Shown: positions 24,070 to 32,787, counted from the stretch's first letter. The stretch: DNA of 34,097 bases from an uncultured Oscillospiraceae bacterium (GCA_900539425.1 UQBX01000025.1:1-34097); one strand, 5' to 3'. The notes: generated by a model from the sequence alone, not told the origin. Numbers and translations are program-made.

Positions 24070-25170
24070 TTGGATAATAATCTTAATGAAGTTCTTGATC
24101 AGTTTTCGTTCAAAGGCAAACTTGTAAGCTGTGAACTTTTTGGCTCAGGTCATATTAATACAACTTTCCTTGCAGTATACGATGATAACGGCACTGAATG
24201 GAAATATGTTGTTCAGAAAGTAAATACCAATGTTTTTAAAGACATAGATCATCTTATGGAGAATGTCTTTAGTGTAACTTCATATCTCAGAAGAGAGATA
24301 AAAAAATACGGCGGAGATGAAAATAGGGAAACGCTTCATTTTATCAAAACCAAATCCGGGGATAAGTATTATAAAACAACGCAGGGTGATTTTTATCGTG
24401 CCTATGTTTTTGTTTCTGATTCCGTAAGCTATGACAGTGTTGATTCACCGGAGCTTTTTGCTCAAAGCGGTGTGGCTTTCGGCAGATTCCAAAGACTTCT
24501 TTCGGATTTTCCCGCAGATACTCTTTATGAAACAATTCCTAATTTCCATAATACTCAGTACAGGTATGAAAACGAATTTCTGCCAGCTGTTGAAAATGAC
24601 GCAGCAGGCCGTGTGATTGAATGCCCTGAAGAAATAGAATTTGTAAATTCAAGAAAAGATTATTGCGCGCGTCTTGTTGACCTTATCAAAGATTCGAAAC
24701 TTCCCATCAGGGTTACGCATAATGATACTAAGCTTAATAATGTTATGTTTGATGCTTTCAGTACTAAGGCTGTATGTGTAATTGATCTTGATACTGTTAT
24801 GCCCGGTCTTGCTCTTTACGATTTCGGCGATTCTATACGATTCGGCGCAAATACCGCTGATGAAGATGAGAAAGATCTTGATAAGGTATCGGTTGATCTT
24901 GATTATTTCAAGGCTTATGCTCAGGGATTTTTGTCTGAGGCAGGGGAGAGCCTTACTCAGTGTGAAAAGGACAATCTTGCTTTCTCTGCAATCCTTATGA
25001 CTTTCGAGTGCGGTATGCGTTTTCTTACCGATTATCTCAACGGTGACAAATATTTTAAAATTGCTTACCCCGAGCATAATCTCGTAAGGGCAAGAAATCA
25101 GTTTACCCTTGTTGCCGATATGGAAAAACATTTAGATGAAATGGAGAATATAATATCTTCCTTATGCTGA
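24070..25170 (+). CDS. APH-fold sugar kinase, probable N-acetylhexosamine 1-kinase
   Basis: This 366-residue kinase of the aminoglycoside phosphotransferase/choline kinase fold has a nucleotide loop GSGHINTTFLA near residue 25. The catalytic loop THNDTKLNNVMFD is near residue 218 and the metal-binding IDLDTVMPGLALYDFGD near 240. NahK enzymes, which phosphorylate GlcNAc or GalNAc at C1, carry a similar catalytic pair and the DLDTxMPG motif. The longer open frame begins inside the permease gene, but GGGAGG at 24057-24062 sits seven bases before TTG 24070, which I take as the start. The gene has its own promoter and terminator. Other small-molecule kinases of the fold remain possible. Confidence 0.8.
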   Translation: MDNNLNEVLDQFSFKGKLVSCELFGSGHINTTFLAVYDDNGTEWKYVVQKVNTNVFKDIDHLMENVFSVTSYLRREIKKYGGDENRETLHFIKTKSGDKYYKTTQGDFYRAYVFVSDSVSYDSVDSPELFAQSGVAFGRFQRLLSDFPADTLYETIPNFHNTQYRYENEFLPAVENDAAGRVIECPEEIEFVNSRKDYCARLVDLIKDSKLPIRVTHNDTKLNNVMFDAFSTKAVCVIDLDTVMPGLALYDFGDSIRFGANTADEDEKDLDKVSVDLDYFKAYAQGFLSEAGESLTQCEKDNLAFSAILMTFECGMRFLTDYLNGDKYFKIAYPEHNLVRARNQFTLVADMEKHLDEMENIISSLC

Positions 25171-25175
25171 AAATC

Positions 25176-25210
25176 AAATCCGCTCTAATTTAATAAAGAG
25201 CGGATTTTTT
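25176..25210 (+). terminator. Intrinsic terminator after the kinase gene
   Basis: AAATCCGCTCT (25176-25186) pairs perfectly with AGAGCGGATTT (25197-25207) around a ten-base AT-rich loop and runs into a T tract. Confidence 0.93.
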
Positions 25211-25267
25211 CAGGTCTTTTAGGTTTTTCTCCTTTATTATATTATAAAATCAAGGAATGAAACTGAA

Positions 25268-26797
25268 TTGATTAATATTTTAAAAAAATCATCAAGAAAA
25301 GATAAGATTTCAGCATGTGTGTTTGCGCTGGAAATAATAGTCCTTTTCGTGATGAGCTCGTTTTTTATTCCTACGGTTGATGATCTGATATTCAAATTTC
25401 AGTTTGAATATCACAGTATAAGCGAGTTCATCAATTACGTAGTATATTACGGAAACGGCAGAGTGCTCGGCAACGCAATGCTGCTGTTTTTCAGTAATCA
25501 TACGGGGCTTTTTTATGCTTTGCAGGCAGTGCTTACAGTTGCTCTTGCTGTGATAGTTGAAAAAATTATAAACCTTAAATATTCACGTCATTACGTAATG
25601 GCATTTCTGCTGCTTCAGCCGTTGCCTGTTTTAAGCAAAACATACTCGTGGATGAGTTCTTTTATAAATTATTATGTTCCCATATTTATTTTTGCTTTAG
25701 CAGTTCTAATACTGTTAAAGGTGGAGCAGGATAAATTCAAATCAGATTTTTTGACTTGTTTTATTCTTTTCATATTAGGTTTGTCAAGCCAGCTTTTTGT
25801 TGAATCAAACGCAGTTGTAAATACTGTAGTTGGATTTGGCTTTTTAATACTTTTTATTCATAAACGCAAAAAAGCTCATGCTCCTGCTGTGCTCTTTGCG
25901 TCAACTGTAATCGGTCTCGGAATAATACTTTTGTTCACAAAGTTTATCGATTTTACAAAAACTTATACATATTATACGTATAAAGATCTTGATTCGGCTT
26001 ATAGGACAACGATATTTTCCGTCAGTCTTAGGGATGCTGTAAATCTTGTTTTGGAAAACTTACAGTATCCGTTTTTCCTGCTTGCCGTATCGGTCTTTTT
26101 CTATGCAACTGTTATTATTGCTGTAATATATGCGGTTAAAAAGCAGAATTTATTTAATTCAAAAGTTAAGACTGCGATAGCTGTATCGGTTATAACATAT
26201 TTGCCTACTTTTGCAATATCTTTATATACTGATTTTAAATATCCTTATGATTTGTCTGTGGCAAGCAAAGCTTTCATAGCTGGAATAATCGTTTCGGCGT
26301 TTTTGTACGCCGTAAGCTGTATAGTATTGTTTGCTGTCATTTTCAAATATATCATAAAGAAAATCAGGCACGGTAAACTTGTAGTTTTGCTCTTTATTCT
26401 CGGGCTGTTTTCATTTTCACCGTTTCTTGCGGTATCCCCGTGCGGCTTTCGCTGTTGCGTGCTGATGATGTTTTTCTTTATGCTGGCATATCTGCTTATC
26501 CTTGCTGATCTTAACGAGATGTACGGATTTAATATGTTTAAATTAAGTATGGTTTGCGCCGCTTTGACGGTTGCAATAATGGTGGTGTATACTTTTGTTT
26601 TCGCAAGAGAAAAGAAAGTGTATGATTATAAAGAGGAATATTATGCCACATCGGTTTATCTTCCTCATTCCAGCGTAAATGCAGTACACCACAGCGATAA
26701 CGCAGATATATGGAATAACGCAGCAGGATTTGAACACAAATTTATCCCGCTTGAGGAATTTGAGAAAATGCTCAGCGAAGGCAAGATTACAAAATAG
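25268..26797 (+). CDS. Multi-pass membrane protein, GT-C/DUF6056-like
   Basis: This 509-residue protein has about 11-12 membrane segments and a soluble C-terminal tail of about 60 residues. Near the N terminus it shows a DD pair after the first segment (PTVDDLIFKF), followed about 30 residues later by YYGNGRVLGN. That layout, an acidic pair in the first outer loop and then NGR, recalls GT-C fold glycosyltransferases and DUF6056-type proteins. Such proteins often decorate cell-wall or surface glycans with a lipid-linked sugar. The start is TTG 25268, with AAGGAA ten bases upstream. The gene stands alone between two terminators. Function is inferred only from topology and this motif. Confidence 0.65.
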   Translation: MINILKKSSRKDKISACVFALEIIVLFVMSSFFIPTVDDLIFKFQFEYHSISEFINYVVYYGNGRVLGNAMLLFFSNHTGLFYALQAVLTVALAVIVEKIINLKYSRHYVMAFLLLQPLPVLSKTYSWMSSFINYYVPIFIFALAVLILLKVEQDKFKSDFLTCFILFILGLSSQLFVESNAVVNTVVGFGFLILFIHKRKKAHAPAVLFASTVIGLGIILLFTKFIDFTKTYTYYTYKDLDSAYRTTIFSVSLRDAVNLVLENLQYPFFLLAVSVFFYATVIIAVIYAVKKQNLFNSKVKTAIAVSVITYLPTFAISLYTDFKYPYDLSVASKAFIAGIIVSAFLYAVSCIVLFAVIFKYIIKKIRHGKLVVLLFILGLFSFSPFLAVSPCGFRCCVLMMFFFMLAYLLILADLNEMYGFNMFKLSMVCAALTVAIMVVYTFVFAREKKVYDYKEEYYATSVYLPHSSVNAVHHSDNADIWNNAAGFEHKFIPLEEFEKMLSEGKITK

Positions 26798-26820
26798 AAT
26801 GAACGTGGAAATAAAAAAAT

Positions 26821-26848
26821 ATCCCCGGTTATAAAAACCGGGGATTTT
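26821..26848. terminator. Bidirectional terminator
   Basis: ATCCCCGGTT pairs perfectly with AACCGGGGAT around a five-base loop. It is flanked by an A-run on the left and a T-run on the right, so it can end transcription from both convergent genes. Confidence 0.92.
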
Positions 26849-26867
26849 CTTTGCCTAAGCGGCATTT

Positions 26868-27158
26868 TTACTTTTTAAGTTCTCTTTCAAGCCAGATGGC
26901 GCCGAGATCAAGTGCATTGTAAAGCCCTTGCTTTTCAGCTTTTTTAACCACCTTATCTTTAAGGCTTAATTCGGGGTCCGTTCTGAGAATCTGAATAATG
27001 ATCTTGTCGGAAAGAGTTATATCCTTAAAGTCTTTTTCAGACTGGATTCGAAAGCATGCTACATACGGGTCGGACATACTGCCGTAGTATATTTCTTTTC
27101 CGCACCTAACAAGAGGTCTGCCCTTATAGGTAAGGAAAGTTTCTTTCTCTTCTGCCAA
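26868..27158 (-). CDS. Small conserved-looking protein downstream of ireB, function unknown
   Basis: This 96-residue soluble protein has an acidic N terminus (MAEEKETF). A beta-rich start (LTYKGRPLVRCGKEIYYG) is followed by mixed helix and strand and a basic C terminus (WLERELKK). No membrane segment, signal or known motif was recognised. AAAGGAGGG lies six bases before a TTG start, which supports the gene as real. It follows ireB by 35 bases and shares its transcript. In most Firmicutes ireB is followed by ruvX and a DUF1292 gene, and this is neither. The context hints at a link to IreB or Ser/Thr-kinase signalling, without direct evidence. Confidence 0.75.
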   Translation of the reverse strand: MAEEKETFLTYKGRPLVRCGKEIYYGSMSDPYVACFRIQSEKDFKDITLSDKIIIQILRTDPELSLKDKVVKKAEKQGLYNALDLGAIWLERELKK

Positions 27159-27193
27159 CTTAAACCCTCCTTTTAAATAATCTCAGCCGCAAA

Positions 27194-27439
27194 TCAGGTG
27201 TTGAGGTATGACTTTACCATTTCCGCAAGCAGCTCGTCTCTGTCTATTCTGCGAATAAGGCTGCGCGCGTTGTTGTGAGTAGTGATATAAGTCGGGTCCT
27301 CAGATAAGATATATCCCACTATTTGGTTGATGGGATTATAGCCCTTTTCCTTGAGTGCGTCAAATACCTGAGTGAGCGTTTCCCTCATGTAATCCTCATG
27401 ATCATCGCCCAGCTTAAAAGTCATTGTTTTATCTGTCAC
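27194..27439 (-). CDS. ireB: IreB family regulatory phosphoprotein
   Basis: This 81-residue protein belongs to the IreB (UPF0297/YrzL) family, a substrate of the IreK/PrkC-type Ser/Thr kinase that affects cephalosporin tolerance in Enterococcus. Family features include VFDALKEKGYNPINQIVGYILSEDPTYITTHNNAR-like sequence and the ending RRIDRDELLAEMVKSYL. The N terminus has three Thr residues (2, 5 and 7), candidates for phosphorylation. The start is GTG, nine bases after GGAGGT, and the promoter TTGTAA-17-TATAAT lies just upstream. It heads a two-gene unit with the 96-residue unknown. Confidence 0.93.
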   Translation of the reverse strand: MTDKTMTFKLGDDHEDYMRETLTQVFDALKEKGYNPINQIVGYILSEDPTYITTHNNARSLIRRIDRDELLAEMVKSYLNT

Positions 27440-27474
27440 AGTAAAGTCACCTCCTGCACTGAATATACAAGACC

Positions 27475-27503
27475 ATTATATACAAAATTTATAATAATTA
27501 CAA
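27475..27503 (-). promoter_or_regulatory. Promoter of ireB
   Basis: Minus strand: TTGTAA (27498-27503) and a perfect TATAAT (27475-27480) are 17 bases apart. The start site would be near 27468. Confidence 0.75.
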
Positions 27504-27553
27504 CATAAATTTTAAAATTACTCTAAATCAGTATATAACGGTCCAAAAAATCG

Positions 27554-29956
27554 TTATGAACGCAGCGTGATGTCAAGCTTTGAAAGCGCTTTGATAACAC
27601 GTTTTACTGCTGCGTCAGCCTCTTCATCTGTCAGCGTTTTGTCAGCGCTTCTCATCTGAATGTTGAAAGCAACGCTCTTCTTTCCGCTCTCTATCTGTTC
27701 TCCTTCATAAACGTCAAAGAGCGAAACTTTTTCAAGTGTTTTGCCCACTGCAGAGCTAATCTCTTTTTCAAGTGAAAGAACGGGAATATCCCTGTCACAA
27801 ACAAATGCAAGGTCTCTTGTAACGGCAGGGAATTTAGGCAGCGGCTTGTGTGTGCGTGCCGGCATTCTGTTTTCATAAGCCGTTTCAACATCTATTTCAG
27901 CAATATAAACTCTTTCACCTATAGAGTAATTCTCTGCGGCTTCGGGATGAACTTCGCCGAGAGTTGCAAGAACTTTGTCTCCAATCTTGAACTGAGCGCA
28001 TCTGCCGGGGTGGAAAGTCGGATTGTCGCTTATTGGTTCAATGTCATATTCTGCAGTGTTGAGAACATCAAGCAGTTTTTCAACTATGCCTTTAAGTGTG
28101 TAATAGTCTGCGCTGTTTGAGTAAATTCCTATAACAGCTTTCTGTCTTTCTATCGGAAGTTTACCCGCTTCTGTGGGCTCATATACTGTTCCTATCTCGT
28201 AAAGATATGCTTCCGGGTTCTTGTGGTTGTAGTTTCTTGAAAGAACTTCAAGCATGGACGGCAGTATCGTTGTGCGCATAATGCTTGTGTCCTCACCAAG
28301 AGGATTCATGATAACAACCGAGTTTCTAAGTTCGGAATCTTTTGCAAGTCTTATTCTGTCATAAGCTTTCGGGCTTATGAAGCTGAATGTGGATATTTCG
28401 CTGCAGCCGCATGAAAGCAGTGTTTCGTTTATAAGGCGTGTGAATTTCTGGCTGTCTGTAAGCTTTCCGTTTGCAACGCCGCTGAGCATTCTGTTCGGAA
28501 TATTGTGATAACCGTAAAAACGTGCAACTTCCTCAGAAATATCGGCAATGTGCTCAATGTCGTTTCTGAATGACGGCGCAACGATGTTTCCGTTATCGCC
28601 AAAAGTGAATTCAAGCTTTTCAAGTATCTTTTTCTGTTCTTTTTCACTGAGGTCGATTCCGATGAAATCATTTATCCACTTGTAGTTGAATTTAACCTTT
28701 ACAGGCTCTTTCGGCTTTACAAAGCAGTCAACAACTCCGTTGACAACATCACCTGCGTCAAGCTCCTGAACAAGCTCAAGGGCTCTCTTAAGCGCTCTCA
28801 TAGTAGCACCCGGATCAAGTTCTTTTTCGTATCTGCTTGAAGCTTCTGTTCTCATACCCAGAGCTTTTGCTGTGCGTCTTACGGAAATTCCGTTGAAGCA
28901 TGCTGATTCAAATACTATTGTTGTGGTGTCATCCATAATGCCGCTGTACTCGCCGCCCATAACGCCTGCAACGGCAACGGGCTTGTTTTTGTCTGCGATT
29001 ACAAGCATGCTGTCATTAAGTTCACGTTCAACGCCGTCAAGAGTTGTTATTTTTTCGCCGTTTACGGCATTTCTTACATTTACTTCGTTGCCCTCAAGAT
29101 AGCGCAGGTCAAAAGCGTGCATCGGCTGGCCGTATTCAAGCATAACATAGTTTGTAATATCAACAATGTTGCTGATAGGTCTTACACCGCTTGCACGGAG
29201 TCTTTCTCTGAGCCAGCGCGGGCTTTCTTTTACTCTTACGTTCTCAACAACTGCTCCGGAGTATCTGTAACATTTATCAGGCTCTGCAATGCTTACTTTC
29301 AGATGTTCATTAACATCTCCGTGACCCGGCTTTACTTCAGGCTCGGGAAGTTTGAAATTTCTGCCGAATGTTGCCGCGGCTTCACGTGCAAGACCTGTTA
29401 CGGACATACAGTCGCATCTGTTTGATGTTATCTCGAATTCAACGCATGTGTCATTGTAGCCGATGGCTTCGTGAATATCAAGCCCCGGTGTGTGCTCGCA
29501 GTCATCACCAAGAACGAATATACCGTCAGCGCAGGCGTACGGAAAATCATTCTGTGTAAGTCCGAGCTCATCAAAGGAGCAGAGCATACCGTTTGATTCA
29601 ATCCCGCGAAGCTTGCCTTTTTTTATCTTTTCAAGGCAGTGCTCTTTTCTGTTGTAAACAGTTGCTCCGGGAAGAGCGGCAGGCACATAGTCGCCTACTG
29701 AAAGATTCTGCGCGCCTGTAACTATCTGGTAATCCTCACCCTTGCCTACATCAACGCTGCAAATCCACAGATGGTCTGAATCTGGGTGGCGCTCAAGAGA
29801 GTTTATCTTGCCCACAACTATGTTTTCAAGCTCACTGCCCTCAACATTGAATTCCTCTACCTTTGAGCCGGAGAGTGTCATTGCGTCGCAGAATTCCTTG
29901 TCGGATATATCTTTTGTATCAACATAATCCTCAAGCCATTTTCTTGATAAAATCAT
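27554..29956 (-). CDS. pheT: Phenylalanyl-tRNA synthetase beta subunit
   Basis: This 800-residue subunit of the alpha2-beta2 enzyme charges tRNA-Phe and edits mischarged tyrosine. It opens with MILSRKWLEDYV and an EMAP-type tRNA-binding domain (about 40-150, HPDSDHLWICSVDVG). The B3/B4 editing domain and a B5 domain come next, then a catalytic-like domain. It ends with the anticodon-binding FDX-ACB domain (about 705-800, KPLPKFPAVTRDLAFVCDRDI). The length is typical of bacterial PheT. GGGAGG precedes the ATG, and the gene follows pheS by 15 bases. Both are controlled by the T-box upstream of pheS. Confidence 0.97.
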   Translation of the reverse strand: MILSRKWLEDYVDTKDISDKEFCDAMTLSGSKVEEFNVEGSELENIVVGKINSLERHPDSDHLWICSVDVGKGEDYQIVTGAQNLSVGDYVPAALPGATVYNRKEHCLEKIKKGKLRGIESNGMLCSFDELGLTQNDFPYACADGIFVLGDDCEHTPGLDIHEAIGYNDTCVEFEITSNRCDCMSVTGLAREAAATFGRNFKLPEPEVKPGHGDVNEHLKVSIAEPDKCYRYSGAVVENVRVKESPRWLRERLRASGVRPISNIVDITNYVMLEYGQPMHAFDLRYLEGNEVNVRNAVNGEKITTLDGVERELNDSMLVIADKNKPVAVAGVMGGEYSGIMDDTTTIVFESACFNGISVRRTAKALGMRTEASSRYEKELDPGATMRALKRALELVQELDAGDVVNGVVDCFVKPKEPVKVKFNYKWINDFIGIDLSEKEQKKILEKLEFTFGDNGNIVAPSFRNDIEHIADISEEVARFYGYHNIPNRMLSGVANGKLTDSQKFTRLINETLLSCGCSEISTFSFISPKAYDRIRLAKDSELRNSVVIMNPLGEDTSIMRTTILPSMLEVLSRNYNHKNPEAYLYEIGTVYEPTEAGKLPIERQKAVIGIYSNSADYYTLKGIVEKLLDVLNTAEYDIEPISDNPTFHPGRCAQFKIGDKVLATLGEVHPEAAENYSIGERVYIAEIDVETAYENRMPARTHKPLPKFPAVTRDLAFVCDRDIPVLSLEKEISSAVGKTLEKVSLFDVYEGEQIESGKKSVAFNIQMRSADKTLTDEEADAAVKRVIKALSKLDITLRS

Positions 29957-29971
29957 TCTCTTGCACCTCCC

Positions 29972-30991
29972 TTAAAATTGACTGAGAAATCTCAGGTCGT
30001 TTTCATAAAGCAAACGCATGTCGTCTATATTAAAGCGGAACATAACAAGTCTTTCAAGACCTATGCCGAATGCAAAACCGCTGTATTTCTCGGGGTCAAC
30101 ACCGCCGTTTTTAAGAACTTTGGGATGAACCATACCGCCGCCGAGTATCTCTATCCAGCCTTCGCCCTTGCACATCGGGCAGCCCTTGCCGCCGCACTTA
30201 AAACAGGAAACGTCTATCTCACAGCTGGGTTCTGTGAACGGGAAGTGGTGCGGGCGCAGTCTTATTCTTGTGTTCTCACCGTAAAGGCGTTTTGAGAATG
30301 TTTCAAGCGTACCTTTGAGGTCTGCCATTGAAATGCCTTTATCCACAACAAGTCCTTCGATCTGGTTGAAAAGAGGGGAGTGTGTTGCGTCAACCGCGTC
30401 AGAGCGGAATACACGACCGGGTGCAATCATTCTGAACGGAGGCTCGTGGTTTTCCATAAACCTTATCTGCATCGGTGAAGTCTGCGTGCGCAGAACGATG
30501 TTGTCATTAATATAGAATGTGTCCTGCGTGTCGCGTGCGGGGTGATCCTTAGGAATGTTCAGCGCTTCAAAGTTGTAATAATCATATTCAACTTCGGGGC
30601 CTTCCGCAACGTCAAATCCCATTCCCATAAAGATTTCCTTGATTTCGTCAAGAACTATGGAAAGCGGGTGCTTGTGTCCTATTGCGGGCAGTTTTCCGGG
30701 CATGGTAACGTCTATTTTTTCGCCCAAAAGTCTTTTTTCAAGTTCATTCTTCTTGATTTCCGCACTCTTTTCGGCAATCTTGCCTTCAATGTCTGCGCGA
30801 ATCTCGTTTGCAAGCTGACCTATGATAGGTCTTTCCTCGGCAGAAAGCTTGCCCATCTGCTTTAAAATAGCAGTAAGTTCGCCTTTTTTGCCCAGATATT
30901 TAATTCTTGCTTCTTCGATCTGCTGAGCGGACTCGGCATCTTCAAGTGCCGCCGCCGCTGCTTTTCTGATTTCCTCAAGCTGGGTTTTCAT
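29972..30991 (-). CDS. pheS: Phenylalanyl-tRNA synthetase alpha subunit
   Basis: This 339-residue catalytic subunit has an N-terminal coiled coil (about 5-90) that binds tRNA, then the class II core. The class II motifs show as HPLSIVLDEIKEIFMGMGF, DTFYINDNIVLRTQTSPMQIR, FRSDAVDATHSPLFNQIEG and FAFGIGLERLVMFRF (motif 3). It also carries a four-cysteine zinc-like cluster (CFKCGGKGCPMCKGEG). I chose ATG 30991 because GGAAG lies five bases upstream; a TTG at 30994 would sit too close to it. It is the first gene of pheST. Confidence 0.96.
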   Translation of the reverse strand: MKTQLEEIRKAAAAALEDAESAQQIEEARIKYLGKKGELTAILKQMGKLSAEERPIIGQLANEIRADIEGKIAEKSAEIKKNELEKRLLGEKIDVTMPGKLPAIGHKHPLSIVLDEIKEIFMGMGFDVAEGPEVEYDYYNFEALNIPKDHPARDTQDTFYINDNIVLRTQTSPMQIRFMENHEPPFRMIAPGRVFRSDAVDATHSPLFNQIEGLVVDKGISMADLKGTLETFSKRLYGENTRIRLRPHHFPFTEPSCEIDVSCFKCGGKGCPMCKGEGWIEILGGGMVHPKVLKNGGVDPEKYSGFAFGIGLERLVMFRFNIDDMRLLYENDLRFLSQF

Positions 30992-31023
30992 CAAATCTTC
31001 CTTTCGTTTTTATATTCGGGAAC

Positions 31024-31286
31024 AAAAAAATACTTGCCCCCGTAACAGGGACAAGTATTATAAATACCTGCGGTACCACCCTTATTTTTGCATAGATAAA
31101 TCCAAGCAAACACTCTTTGAGCCGTTAACGGGGCTCACTTCGTCCATGCTTAGTTGCTCGGCTTTCGGCATGGCCGCTCGGAAGGGAACTTCACCTGATA
31201 TGACTTTGCAGGGCTTTCAGCCGCGTCCCCGCTCTCTGAAAAAGTAATTTTCAGGTTACTTTTCTTCGTCTGCGCGTTTCTTTATG
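31024..31286 (-). promoter_or_regulatory. T-box riboswitch, tRNA-Phe sensing
   Basis: The minus-strand leader of pheST contains the conserved T-box sequence AAGGGTGGTACCGC (31071-31084). Downstream lies a terminator in which AATACTTG (31052-31059) pairs with CAAGTATT (31029-31036), extended by CCC/GGG and followed by seven T. The Stem I side shows GGTGAAGTTCCCTTCC, where TTC (31186-31188) is placed as the specifier codon for Phe. Uncharged tRNA-Phe would pair with the leader and allow readthrough into pheS. The alternative antiterminator uses the T-box sequence itself. Confidence 0.95.
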
Positions 31287-31292
31287 CCCTAT

Positions 31293-31321
31293 ATTATAAT
31301 ATACTTTCAAATTTTATGCAA
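31293..31321 (-). promoter_or_regulatory. Promoter of the T-box/pheST operon
   Basis: Minus strand: a perfect TATAAT (31293-31298) lies 17 bases after TTGCAT (31316-31321). The start would be near 31286, giving a leader of about 295 bases before pheS, the usual T-box leader length. Confidence 0.75.
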
Positions 31322-31344
31322 GCATTATTTTGCGGCATTTAAAA

Positions 31345-32688
31345 TCATCCGCATATCTCGCTTATTTTGAAAGTCTGGAATTCAATATAACTGCTGGGCT
31401 CAGATTCATAGAGCACGCCGATAGTGTCATCGTCAATCTGCGTAAGGCAGGAGTATGCAAAAAATCCTTTGTTTATCTCTACATCCTTAAACCAGTCAAT
31501 ATGTGTGTATCTGCCTTTTACCATACGCAGTTTTCCTATTGATATAACGCCGTCGCTTCTTGTCTTTTTGCTGGCGTGTGAGCAGAAAACATAACCGTTC
31601 GCCGTAATAACGCTCTTTTGGCATTTCGGTGCATAAAGAGCTGTTTTACCGCACTTTTCCCATGACTTTGATCCGTCTGACGATATTGAAACAGGCGTTT
31701 TTCCATATGACTTTTGGCGGCCGAGACCGAGTACCTCACCGTTAGGTGTAGTTATCATCTGCCACTCGTCAAGATTTTCGGAATACGGGCAGCGTGTCAT
31801 TCTGTGCCACGTTTCACCGTTGTCAAGACTGTATATAGAGGCGGCGCCTTTTTTAGTGGAATAGAGCGGCATTATTATTCTGCCGTCATCAGTTGTTACA
31901 CCAACACCCGGAGCAACGCCCAGAAAAGTGCCGTCGTCTTTGCTGAGTATCATATTAGTTATATCTTTAGGGTCGCTCCATGTTTTACCGCCGTCAGAGC
32001 TTTTTATCATAAATACATAGCATCTTTTGGGTGATTTGAGAGGAGCGCCAAAAGTGGTTTTTACACCCATTTCATTTTTGCCCATAGCTCCGTTAAGATA
32101 TATGTTTCCCAAATATTCTTCGCCGCGGTAAAGAGCGCCTGTAGCTTCGTCCACTCTGTAATCGGTGGCTTCTTTTTTGTAATCAAGTACAGTGCCGTCC
32201 TCACTTATGTAAAAGAAATTTCCGTCTCTGTCATAGATTATGGGGCGCATCCTGCCGTTAAGCATAGCGTAGGGAACTTTTTTCTTGTCAAGCAGCTGCT
32301 TTTTGTGAAGCCCTTTGCATTCAGGCCAAAAGTCAGCAATCATTATAATATCACCGTTGGGGGCAACAGCCATACAAGGGTCTATGTAAAATGCGGAAGC
32401 GTAGCAGTCGCTTGAAACCCTCGTTTCCCTTGCGGGAGGGATTGCCACTGATTGAATGGGGCTCCATGTTTTACCGCCGTCCTCGCTGCGCCTTACGGCA
32501 AGTTCAATATATCCCCAGTCTGCACCGCTGGAGGCGCGGTCGATAGCCGCTATAAGAGTGCCGCCTGCGTTTATAAGACTTGGAATTCTGAATGCAACTC
32601 CGCCGTTTTCTTCGTTACTGTTTTTTGTGAGTTCTTCTTTTAGAAATGTGCTGCTGCTGCCGCAGAAAATAAGTTGTGGATTGCTCAT
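31345..32688 (-). CDS. Sialidase (GH33-type), apparently cytoplasmic
   Basis: This 447-residue six-bladed propeller enzyme has the sialidase FRIP motif at residues 33-36 (Arg34) and four Asp-box repeats (SEDGGKTW, SSDGGKTW, SLDNGETW, SSDGSKSW). Asp57 is a likely acid/base and Tyr412 in FFAYSCL a candidate nucleophile. There is no signal peptide, so it probably acts on sialylated oligosaccharides after import. AGAGGT precedes the ATG. It has its own start region and shares no operon. Related exo-alpha-glycosidases with Asp boxes are an alternative, and substrate use is not proven by sequence. Confidence 0.85.
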   Translation of the reverse strand: MSNPQLIFCGSSSTFLKEELTKNSNEENGGVAFRIPSLINAGGTLIAAIDRASSGADWGYIELAVRRSEDGGKTWSPIQSVAIPPARETRVSSDCYASAFYIDPCMAVAPNGDIIMIADFWPECKGLHKKQLLDKKKVPYAMLNGRMRPIIYDRDGNFFYISEDGTVLDYKKEATDYRVDEATGALYRGEEYLGNIYLNGAMGKNEMGVKTTFGAPLKSPKRCYVFMIKSSDGGKTWSDPKDITNMILSKDDGTFLGVAPGVGVTTDDGRIIMPLYSTKKGAASIYSLDNGETWHRMTRCPYSENLDEWQMITTPNGEVLGLGRQKSYGKTPVSISSDGSKSWEKCGKTALYAPKCQKSVITANGYVFCSHASKKTRSDGVISIGKLRMVKGRYTHIDWFKDVEINKGFFAYSCLTQIDDDTIGVLYESEPSSYIEFQTFKISEICG

Positions 32689-32731
32689 AATTATAACCTC
32701 TTTCGCCGTAACGGCTTTATTTACAGGTATC

Positions 32732-32737
32732 AGTATA
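32732..32737 (-). promoter_or_regulatory. Possible -10 box of the sialidase gene
   Basis: TATACT on the minus strand lies 44 bases before the start codon. No good -35 is seen at 16-18 bases, so it may need an activator. The divergent promoter of the dehydrogenase gene is about 50 bases away. Confidence 0.45.
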
Positions 32738-32787
32738 ACATAAAGGCAGTTTATTTAAAAGTCTTTTCAAGAACTTTACTTTTGCTA

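Noticed and set aside
31536..31739. Small frames opposite and inside the sialidase gene
   Set aside because: They are alternative frames of a gene with clear FRIP and Asp-box motifs.
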